16,944 nucleotides of DNA, from NCBI GenBank assembly GCA_018398765.1, contig JAHBMJ010001548.1, forward strand, positions 2,501-19,444. The letters run 5' to 3'. Positions 9,413 through 16,944 of this stretch are shown piece after piece (the stretch's first letter is position 1; the number at the start of each line of letters is the position of its first letter). Source of the stretch: Chromera velia. Lineage: Eukaryota; Sar; Chromeraceae. The notes under the pieces were generated by a model. That model was given only the letters and a program-made list of their open reading frames with translations. It was not told the origin of the DNA and made no database searches. The position numbers were made by a program, and so were the translations under genes.

Positions 9413-11020
9413 ATTTGTGTGTGCAAGAAACTCATTTCTTATCTCGGTGTACTTCTGAACTTTTCAGGACAAGTGGTCTGGTTTAGAGCAATGCTTGCGT
9501 CCACATGTTTTGATCTTCGCCTTTTCTGGCAAGAGCTGTTAAGCAGTTGAGAAGATTGGGAGAGGGTGGCAAAGCCGCACAATTAAACAAGTTTGGCAGG
9601 GGAAATCTTTTGACTGACAGTGCTTCTGCAATGTCTGCAAACAAAAACGTGAGTCCATTTATGGAGCGGAAGCAAACTGTGTCGAGAAGTGAGTCTTTAT
9701 GTCAAACGTATCCCGCCCCCTCTCTTTGTACCTGCGTACATGCCCTTCTTTCAGGACGTCAGCCCATGCACAGGACCTGTGGGAGAGGGACGTCTGTCAG
9801 CGTCACAAGTCAAGAGCGGGTTGAGTTTTGAAGGTGCGTCCAGGCGTCGATTTTTTTCAAATGCATTTGCAAGAGTGTGGGAGCTGGGGGCATATCCGGA
9901 AATCAAGTCAAGCTGTTCACTTTCATTTTGACGAACCACTTTCTCCACTACTGTTTCCTGAAGAAATCGTCATGCACCTGTTTTGAAAAATCGTTTTTCT
10001 ACTTTCTCCCTCCGCCGTTCCTTCTGGTCTCTGTCCTTCATGCATTCACTCCTTCACTCTCTCGATTCACCAGCCTCCTTTCTTCTCGATCGATCCCCCC
10101 TGCGTATTCTCTCTCTTCCCCCCCCTCTTCGCACCCCATCAGGTTGGCTCCTTTCGCGCTCTTTCGACCCTTTCTTCCCCTTTGCATGTGTTGTCTCTTT
10201 CTGTGCAGTCAGGGAACCCTCCTCGGTCGCTGATACTGTCGCTGGAGTGATTTTGGCGTCTCCCGGTCTGGCCGGGCTGGTTCCGGGAGTCAATTGGGAC
10301 TCTACCCTCAGAGCGTGGCGGGCGTATGTGCGCCTTCCCACGGGCTTCTCCAAGAGCTGCACTTTTTGAGTGGACGACTACGGCCATAAGGAAGCGCTGC
10401 GACTGGCTGCCGACTGGAAGCAAAAAACGCTCCATGAAGCAGCTCAAATCTCCCGCTCTCAATCCTCCCCCAGCAATGCCATCACAAGGAAGGTCCATCC
10501 TAATCAGCGGGCCGTTCAGGTCACTTTCGTGAAGTCTGGAAACACGAAGGTTTTTCCTTCCATGCGCATCGCAGGGAACGCAGTCGGAGTCAACGCCTCC
10601 ACTGTCTCGCGTGCCCTTCAGTACAAAGCAGGGCCGAGGGAGTCATCAAACATGACCAAGGGGCTGCAATTCAATTTCGCCGATGCGAAGGGTGGGTGGA
10701 TAGATGACAGCCTGGATGTGGAAGAAAGGCGAGATGTTAGTACGGAGGGAACAGAAGAAGTAAAAGGGCGCCGGGGGAGTAGGGGCTCCATCGAGAGGGA
10801 TGCCTGTCCGATGCCGGAATCCGATCCGCAGCGTTCCGGCGTTGGTCGTTGCGGGAGCAAGAGGCGAAAGTCCGAGGCCGAGGACGATCAGCTGATCGAG
10901 GCCGATTACGATCAGCTGATCGAAGAAGCAGTGGGCCTTGGTCTGAAAAAGTGGAATGGGAGCGCCCGACGGCCAAGAAAGCGAAAGGAAACAACAGCGG
11001 TGGACAGTGATGATACATGA
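8828..11020 (+). CDS. AP2-domain protein with NUMOD1/IENR1-like helix-turn-helix, interrupted by in-frame TGA
   Basis: This is a likely sequence-specific DNA-binding protein of the nucleus. A phase-consistent chain is 8828-8895, 9015-9035, 9621-9648, 9755-9833 and 10209-11020. The last two joins are solid; the first three exons are tentative, and ATG at 9631 is an alternative start. The AP2 core starts at about 10286 with GVNWDSTLRAWRAYVR and continues past the TGA at 10367-10369 into VDDYGHKEALRLAADWKQK. The two halves lie in the same frame and together give one complete AP2 domain, so the TGA sits within it. A single change from a serine TCA codon would give it. At about 10520-10640 the segment TKVFPSMRIAGNAVGVNAST and the residues after it match the shape of NUMOD1/IENR1 helix-turn-helix modules of homing endonucleases. 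The tail is charged, ending near KRKETTAVDSDDT. It is either a recently disabled gene, a read-through or recoded gene, or a sequence error. No nuclease motif was seen. Confidence 0.6.
9180..9411. repeat. (GC)n-(GT)n-(GA)n compound microsatellite
   Basis: The order is GC units (about 9182-9205), long GT tracts broken by GTAG units, then GA units (about 9381-9411). It lies in the proposed 9036-9620 intron, or in the 5' flank, of the AP2 gene. Confidence 0.95.
10885..10922. repeat. Duplicated 14-bp palindrome inside coding sequence
   Basis: CGATCAGCTGATCG is a perfect palindrome and occurs at 10885-10898 and again at 10909-10922, a 24-bp (8-codon) period. In the AP2 gene's frame it encodes two copies of a DQLIE unit (DDQLIEADYDQLIEEA), so the repeat is visible in both DNA and protein. 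Confidence 0.9.
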
Positions 11021-12192
11021 TGATGATCAACATGACATAGCAATCTACAGACGGTTACTTAGTGACTTGGTAAATTAGTAATACTTACACTTTCCTGTTT
11101 TGAAGTTTGAACTTAGTATATTGTGTTACTTGTATAAATCGACTGTATATCGAAACAAACTGTGACAAGCTTGACTGATTTTGACATTTTTATGTTTAAT
11201 GTTTATCATTTGTGACTAAAAATCTTTAACTAGCTAAATCAAAGTCGTTTCGACAGTTTTAATTGGCTAGTTCACCTGCCAGACCGTTATATATTTGTAA
11301 AAAAAAAACCTAGAAAAAACCTGACACTGTTTGACAGATCGGACTTCAGAAGACACTTTAGGCTAGACTTTAGGTCACCTAGCTAATCTTTATGACTATT
11401 TAATACAATGTTAAATCAATATTCTATAATAATTCCTAGAATAATTCAAAAATCTCTGTCAAAATTTTCAAAAATGGCTTCAAAATAGAAATTTAAAGTA
11501 TAAACATTAAGTTTTAAAGTAACTTTTAAATTTATAAATAATTCTATTTTATAATACTGAATACTGACTAGCTTGAATACTGACACAAACTGACTAGCTT
11601 AAAGTAGCTCAAAGATTTACTGTACTGGCATACTAAATTGATCATTATTGATGATGACTTTGTTTAACTTTTGTTTTAGTATATATTCTATAAGTTAATA
11701 ATTTATGTAATATTCAGAAAGAGAAGCCTAAAAACAAGCTAATGGCGATGGCGTATGACTCAGATAATGATGATGATCAAATTAGTTTCGTATAGGAAAA
11801 ACCAAGTTTTAGATATATACAGTGTAGCATATCTATGAATACTTCTTAATAATAGATATGAGTGGAACTCGGTCATTGTAGTATATTGGTATGCAGTGTC
11901 AAAACCTGAGCATGAAGGTGCTATGCATGATCCTCAGACCATCCTCTTTATGAAAGGACTTGCAAAATCTTTCAGAACATCAAAGACCACGGTCTAAGAC
12001 CAGATCTTAACAAAAGCAGGTTTTCTCCTCAGATTTGAAAGCAATTGTCAATGAGTATGACACTGGCGTGTATGTGGAATGTCTAAACTTCACTGAACAA
12101 GCGGCATGGGGAAAAGTGGAGAATAGAGTGTCCCCCGTACTTCGAAAGTTGGATTGTTTTGGATTGTTAGGAGTCTTCTCGACTCAAGTCTG
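11021..12192. other. AT-rich block between convergent genes
   Basis: Base composition drops abruptly to strongly AT-rich from about 11040 to 11900, unlike both flanks. It contains no microsatellites but has repeated short words such as GACTAGCTT (about 11568 and 11593) and GATGATGATCAA (about 11022 and 11768). Short protein-like frames survive on the plus strand: MAMAYDSDNDDD at 11742-11795, the EHEGAMHDPQTI frame at 11896-11997, and the frame at 12033-12175. It may be a decayed transposable element or another insertion; no terminal repeats were found by eye. Confidence 0.45.
12033..12175 (+). pseudogene. Coding-like fragment of unknown origin
   Basis: After TCCTCAG at 12032 one frame reads LKAIVNEYDTGVYVECLNF and on through EQAAWGKVENRVSPVLRKLD, which looks like real protein. 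It then runs into DNA that is the antisense of the secreted-protein gene's 3' end. Together with the 11896-11997 frame it could be the remnant of a transposase or another gene. I do not recognise the family. Confidence 0.25.
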
Positions 12193-13490
12193 TTATACCC
12201 TGTCTCCCACGGCACCCGGACGCTTCTCTTTTGGATTCTTTTTCTTCTTTCCCTTGAAGAGGGAGATTACACCGGACCACAGTCTCTCCCCCAACCCGGG
12301 TCTCAGTTTTCCCTCCTGATTGAATCGAATCATCTGGCTCCCCTCTTTCGGAGAGTCCGTCTGCTTCTTTCGAGGCAGAGGGGAGGGCGCACAGTTGGTC
12401 ATCCAAAGCAGCGTTTCTTCATTCCTTCCTGCCCCCGACGGAAGAGAGACTGTCAACCCCTGGGACCGCGCCATCTTTCCGAATGAAGACTCCTCGAGGG
12501 GCGTCCCTCTCTGTATGTTCACATATTCTCTCAGTGCGTCCTCTAACCCCTCACTTTCCCATCGGGACTCATCAGATGAAAACAACATCTCGTCGCGGTC
12601 TTCTATGTATAGAGACTTTGTTTCAGACTCAGTGGTAGGACAGGAGGACGGCAGTAAAGGGCGGTACCCGTGCATCCACCAGAGCAAAAGCATATCAGGG
12701 AAGATGGACATGCTCACACTCCTCGCCCCATTTGCCATTGCGTACGCCTCAATTTTCTGCAACACCTCCGATTGATGGTTGTGCACAGTACAAAGAGCGT
12801 CAAGAACGAGAGCGTCCCCCTTTCGGTGCGCTGCTGCGGTTCCGTGCAGATAGATTTTGTCCCAAGCGGCTTCTTTCAAGTTGGAAAAGTCTGGCTGTGT
12901 ATTGTCCCTGGTGCTGTATACAAGCATCAAAATCGTCTGCAGGAGGTCAGGCTGCGTCCCGAGATTCCGTTGGTATTTTGTCTGGTAGGCAAATCCGTGG
13001 GGGCAGGTGGGAATTGTCGCCCTGACAAGATCGAAGTCGTCCAGCCGTGCTCCTGCAGTCTTAATTGCAGAATTGAATTGCACCACACCAGTGTGTCAGG
13101 ATACATATTCCGAGAGTGCATCAAGGATGAGCATGGTCATGTTATACGTTTCTGTAGGAAAGTCCCAGCACGGACAGGAACGCACATGCATGCGAGTAAC
13201 ACGAGTCAGACTGGACACATGCATGCAGATGGAAATAAGTTGAAAATGCACGTCAACGGGACATTCCGGTCGCAGCCTTTTGCTCTTGAGCGTCCTTTGC
13301 CTCTCTGACCTGGAAGCATGGTGCCGATGAACATCTGCACCTTGGGCTCTTCGCACTGTGCGGTTCCTTCATTGCATGCATCAGCCTGCAACGGGGAACC
13401 CGTTTCTTTCATCGAGCTTTGCTTTGCCGTGTAGCAGACGGGGACGAGCATCAAATGGAAGAAAAGGACAAAGGGCCTGGAGAGCCTCAT
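12193..13490 (-). CDS. Predicted secreted protein, possible GNAT-like core, two exons
   Basis: Exon 1 runs from ATG at 13490 down to 13310 and exon 2 from 13052 down to the stop at 12193. The intron (13309-13053) is GT-AG and the phases match, giving 346 residues. The N-terminus MRLSRPFVLFFHLMLVPVCY is a textbook signal peptide, probably cleaved after CYTA (about residue 22). A Cys-containing spacer follows, then a globular region from about residue 62. Residues about 140-190 read ALVLDALC, then KIEAYAMANGARSVSMS, then WWMHGYRP. This order (strand, helix, strand, then an aromatic G-Y turn) resembles the second half of GCN5-type acetyltransferases, but the usual acetyl-CoA loop (Q/R-x-x-G-x-G/A) is replaced by VHNHQSEV. 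Activity is therefore doubtful. The C-terminus is Ser-rich and ends in a lysine-rich stretch. It could act outside the cell or in the secretory pathway. The gene model is good; the fold call is weak. Confidence 0.7.
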
Positions 13491-13734
13491 CCTGTCAGGT
13501 TTTAGCTGTCTTCTGAGCGTAAACGCCTCGCTTCAGAGCTGTGTCTAATTCGACGCCCTGATTCACCGAGTGGCCCCCATTTTTCATTTGATGTATAATT
13601 AAGTGTTAATGGCCGCTATTAATATATACAGCTCACATGAATCTCATCTGCTTGTCATATTCTGGAGCATGCACAACATATGAATTCACTGTTCAAACTA
13701 GCTGGCATGCAGATGTGTCACTCCTCTGATGCTT

Positions 13735-13749
13735 AAACAACAGTTGTTT
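13735..13749. promoter_or_regulatory. Palindrome 1 of a pair (AAACAACAGTTGTTT)
   Basis: Two 7-bp arms, AAACAAC and GTTGTTT, flank a single A. The core AACAACAGTTGTT is shared with the second palindrome and contains CAGTTG, which fits both an E-box and a Myb-type half site. A regulatory role is inferred from position and symmetry. Confidence 0.45.
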
Positions 13750-13777
13750 CAACGTTCTGACAGCTATAGTGATCTTT

Positions 13778-13794
13778 CGAACAACAGTTGTTCG
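13778..13794. promoter_or_regulatory. Palindrome 2 of a pair (CGAACAACAGTTGTTCG)
   Basis: Two 8-bp arms, CGAACAAC and GTTGTTCG, flank a single A. Its 13-bp core is identical to palindrome 1, and the centres are 44 bp apart, roughly four helical turns, so both would face the same side of the DNA. Confidence 0.45.
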
Positions 13795-14243
13795 CATGTA
13801 TGTGCATGCATGTGTTGCATTTAAAGTGCGCGCGGTGCGCGCGCGACAATTAAGCTTTATAGGCGATAGCTGCGCCTCGATTCAGCTCATGCAAAGAGCC
13901 AGAGCAGCTCGCACGCGGCGCACTTGCATGGCCCCGTGTAGACGGGGAGACGAAGGAGGTCGGACTGGTGTACGATCAGATGGAGCCTGTGGTTGCACAT
14001 CACAGACGCGGACTTCTCCCAGTGAAGTCTAATCTCAAAATCTATTCCTCGCCCTTCGTCGCGACACTCTCTTTAGTCAGAAGCTGGCAAGTTGCACAGA
14101 CTTCCTCTTGAAGCTGAAGCCGTCTCCTCCTTCGTGATGCTTGTACATGCATGCTGCCTTGAATATATACATTTGTCGGACGTGGAGAGCATCTCAGTGT
14201 GCCACTTCGGTACAGCACCATTCATACACTGGCAGTACCGGCC

Positions 14244-16603
14244 ATGTGGCCATGCTTGCAGAGAATACCGACGAGACGATGCTACTTTTCTCTGTCGAAA
14301 GGCGAGGCGCGCCTCCATGCCGTCTCCTCCTTTTCCGCTGTCCCATTAGATGCTTCTCGGTCTCCAAAACTCCTCACAGAGACTCCAGAATACATCTCCA
14401 CAAACGCACCATTTGAACTCGAGACCGTGGAAACCAAGACATCAAGTGAAGAAGTGACACTTCCCCTGTCCCCTCTTCCCCCTCCGTCTCCGTCTCCTCC
14501 CAAAGCTTTGCCGTCGCATTTCTTCTTCCGACCCGGTTCTGCCAATTCGGTTCTGACGCAGCGCATCCAACTGGACAAGCACGCACTAACAATTGCTGGG
14601 GACCCCGCTGCCGAGTCAGTCTGGAGTTTTCTTTTCCTTTCCTTGTCGGTGTGCTTCTAATTGTTCTCCAAACAAAAACTAACTTGCTCCCATCAACTCT
14701 AGGCAGGAAGACACACAGGCAGCCTCTAAAAACATTCTCATGGATCTTCTGTCGGTTTTGCTGAGTAAGCGCTTCTGTTTGCCTCTTTATTCGGTGTTTT
14801 TCTTGAGGTCTTCGCTGCTTCCGACTCTTTTCACATCAAAAAACAAGTTCACCTTCTACGTCTGTCCGTATCTCTTTCCAAACTTCCCTGGTCGGTCGGT
14901 CGGTCGGTCCTGCAGATCTTGCACTGCTTTGTCGTCTTTTTGCATTCTGCCCTCCACAACATGTTTCTCTCATCTGTGTCTTGTGCAGATTTTCGGACTT
15001 TCCCGCAGAGCCACACCAAGAAATCTGCTACGAGCTGGAGCGTCTCGATTTGTTTCAACTGGCTGCACTCGCAGAGCGTCTGCGAGAGTCCTCTCTGCAA
15101 AGCGGTAGTGCGGGCAGGGGAGGAGGTGCGGACGTAACTGCTGTATCTTCAGAGACGGGAGGGGTGTCACGGACTTCGCATGCAAAAGCAATCGCGGGGT
15201 CAAAAAGAGACCTTGCGAAGTCAGGCGGCATGGGAAGGGGGGGGAGACGGCAATTTGATGCCGAATGCTGGACAGCAGTAGGTGGAAGGGCCTTAAGTCT
15301 TCTTGAAAGAAATGAAGGACACCTTTCGTCCTCTGCGGTGGCTCGTCTGTTGATGGTCTTTGCAGATGTAAAGTACAAGGATGAAAAACTTTACGCGATG
15401 TGCGCTGAGAGAGTTCCACTGATGGCTCCGATGGGCTCGTGGGCTTTTGTGCACCTGGTGGTTGCATGGAAGCGCCTTCGTCTGGCATGGCCCTATCCAC
15501 AGACCGTGCTTGCACTAATCGAAAGATTCCGTAAGCGCATCGACAACGTCTCATTTAGATGGATAGCCGCGTTCCTCACAGCCACGGTGGGTATGCGAAA
15601 TCAGCTGACTTTCTCAGGGCCCCATGAGACTTCTCAGATTCTCGATCAATTTGTTAGTGACTTGGGCTACAAGTTAGCTGCACTGTTGGTGGAGGGTAGA
15701 GAGCGGGTGAGTGCCAGGGATGTTGCCGTGGCTGTGAATGCGATGACTGGAACCGAAAGAGGCCGGCAGCACCGTGCATTTGTCTCCGCATTAGAAGAGC
15801 ACCTCCCACACCTCCCCTTAGAATTCGACAGCAGCTCTATCGCGCTGTGTGCCTCGAGTCTCGCTCGCATCCCGTCCTTCCGTAGGATGGAAGGCACCGC
15901 GAGGCTAGACGACGGGAGTTGTGTGAGTGAACAGTCTCTTCTGAGTTTGAGTAAGATGGCAAAAAAGTGGCAGGGGAGGCTGGGAGCAAGGCATCTTGTG
16001 ATGGTTGCGGATGCGTTCTCTCGAGTTGAGTGGAGAGACAGAAAGCTGATGGATTTGGTTTCAAGGTGGATCCACCAGAGACATCTCCTGTCATTCCTCG
16101 ACGATTCTTTTCTTGGGGCACTCGCTGGGGCATTCGCACGGAAGGTGTGTGGGGTACACAGACTTGTATGCTTTATGCAAATCGTGTCGCTCTCGTCCTG
16201 ACGCTAATCCCTGTTTGTGCTTTTTCTCTTATTGTGCCACCCCACCGATTCTGTCCCCCTCTGTGGCTGACGTCATTTTGAGGTGGCATCCCTTCAGGTT
16301 TTGCCCTTTTGTAGTTGTGTTTTCTGTTCCTTCCGTCTTGCGCACACAACATTCATCCTGAAGGATCTCCTCAGATTGACTGATCTGAGTTAGTTTTCCA
16401 GACAACGAAAGCAAGTGCACTAATGGTCACGCTTGCACGTCTGTACGTTTCCCCTCCCCCTCCTGCCCCCCTCCCTGCAGCCGTCAGCCATCGAGCCCGA
16501 TCTTGTCGCCCCCTTCGCAGCCTTTGCTGTCAAGTCACGGCCCCTCCACGTCTTCCCTCCAGAGACCATAGCCTCATTCCTGGAACTTCACGCAGCTGCG
16601 CTG
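14244..16603 (+). CDS. Organelle-targeted helical-repeat protein, RAP/FAST-like, 3' partial
   Basis: Exons read: 14244-14614, 14703-14764, 15009-16144 and 16481-16603. All phases agree and at least 564 residues are visible; the gene continues beyond the window. The N-terminus MWPCLQRIPTRRCYFSLSKG is rich in Arg, Ser and aromatic residues and lacks acidic residues, as in mitochondrial targeting peptides. A Pro/Ser-rich spacer follows (about 14460-14515). The long third exon is a chain of amphipathic helices with leucine-rich, roughly 35-residue units (for example LSSSAVARLLMVFADVKYKD and SIALCASSLARIP). This is the pattern of helical-repeat regions that precede RAP domains in apicomplexan and chromerid organellar RNA-binding proteins. 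The RAP domain itself would lie downstream and is not visible, so the family is inferred. The likely role is organellar RNA processing or translation. The acceptor at 15008 was chosen over the one at 14988 because only it keeps the frame. Confidence 0.68.
14890..14909. repeat. (GGTC)n short tandem repeat in intron
   Basis: Five GGTC-type units lie just before TGCAG (14911-14915) in the 14765-15008 intron. The TGCAG could serve as an extra 3' splice site. Confidence 0.85.
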
Positions 16604-16619
16604 GTCAGGCAGATAGACC

Positions 16620-16656
16620 AACAGACAGACAGACAGACAGATAGACAGACAGACAG

Positions 16657-16698
<42 letters not shown>

Positions 16699-16744
16699 GG
16701 ACAGACAGACAGAGAGACAGACAGATAGACAGACAGACAGACAG
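16620..16744. repeat. (CAGA)n tetranucleotide array in intron
   Basis: About 31 CAGA-type units with occasional CGGA, TAGA or GAGA variants begin shortly after the donor GTCAGG at 16604. If the intron were retained, the array would encode a Thr-Asp-Arg-Gln repeat in frame with the upstream exon. Confidence 0.95.
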
Positions 16745-16928
16745 AGAGGCTGAAAGAAGGACAGCAGGGAGGGGGACACAACAGAGGGAAGAATCACCAA
16801 ACGGAGGCACACCTCGAAGCCACGGTATCACCGCAACTTGCTTGAGACTGTGTTTGATGCTTTGAGAGTGTGGATGTTGAGGCTAAGCTGGGGGCAGCCG
16901 GAACTCTTTGTATGCACAAACGTGCACA

Positions 16929-16944
16929 CCCCCCCCCCCCCCCC
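16929..16944. repeat. Poly-C run at the window edge
   Basis: Sixteen consecutive C close the window. It may be the edge of a longer homopolymer or a contig end. Confidence 0.9.

Larger units (their letters stand above)
13491..14243. other. Divergent intergenic (probable two-way promoter) region
   Basis: This lies between the start of the minus-strand secreted-protein gene and the start of the plus-strand repeat-protein gene. It holds AT-rich DNA (13580-13640, with TAATATATAC), two related palindromes (13735 and 13778), a TGCATGCA at 13804, a GCGC-rich tract (13827-13845) and GAATATATAC at 14161. No coding frame was convincing. Confidence 0.5.

Noticed and set aside
9061-9486. Open frames of Cys-Val or Thr-His repeats on both strands
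   Set aside because: They are produced by the GT/GA microsatellite; no domain or normal composition.
12320-13308. Plus-strand frames of up to 212 codons
   Set aside because: They are shadows antisense to the two-exon secreted-protein gene, whose signal peptide, splice phases and composition are far better.
13778-13845. Palindromes and the GCGC tract as an rho-independent terminator or replication origin
   Set aside because: No U-run follows the palindromes, and the genome is eukaryotic, so bacterial-type signals are not expected.
14916-14988. Possible extra exon between TGCAG (14915) and the next acceptor
   Set aside because: Neither donor in GTCGTC gives a phase that reaches the downstream coding frame with the acceptor at 14988.
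14970-15554. 194-codon minus-strand frame
   Set aside because: Shadow of the long helical-repeat exon on the plus strand.
16574-16831. Minus-strand frames of Ser-Val-Cys-Leu repeats
   Set aside because: Antisense of the (CAGA)n array within an intron.

Overview
The window reads as nuclear DNA from an intron-rich, medium-GC eukaryote, most likely an alveolate alga of the chromerid type (Chromera-like). This is an inference. The basis is: short coding exons joined by 80-430 nt GT-AG introns full of microsatellites; an AP2-type DNA-binding protein; a helical-repeat, organelle-targeted protein of the kind expanded in apicomplexans and chromerids; and many TGCATGCA octamers. No bacterial operon structure, rRNA, tRNA, CRISPR array or insertion sequence was recognised.

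Layout. (1) 181-6784, plus strand: a large AAA+ ATPase gene, 5' end outside the window, rebuilt here as 15 exons whose splice phases agree from one exon to the next. Its C-terminal part has a frame break at about 6650. A possible extra last exon lies at 7142-7196. (2) 6785-8827: about 2 kb with no convincing gene, holding an AT-rich stretch, a very GC-rich island with a perfect inverted repeat, and several TGCATGCA sites. (3) 8828-11020, plus strand: a gene with an AP2 DNA-binding domain followed by a NUMOD1/IENR1-like helix-turn-helix. An in-frame TGA falls inside the AP2 domain where families of this kind commonly carry a small residue. (4) 11021-12192: a sharply AT-rich block with scattered remnants of protein-like reading frames. 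(5) 12193-13490, minus strand: a two-exon gene for a protein with a clear signal peptide and a possible, divergent acetyltransferase-like core. (6) 13491-14243: a divergent intergenic region with two near-identical palindromes 44 bp apart. (7) 14244-16603 and beyond, plus strand: the 5' part of a gene for a probable mitochondrial (or plastid) helical-repeat protein; it runs into a (CAGA)n intron, and the window ends in a run of 16 C.

The genes do not form an obvious pathway. The secreted-protein gene and the organellar repeat-protein gene are head to head and may share the palindrome-bearing intergenic region. The points most worth checking are the interrupted AP2/NUMOD1 gene, the frame break in the AAA+ gene, the GC-AG intron, and the TGCATGCA-AG 3' splice sites.
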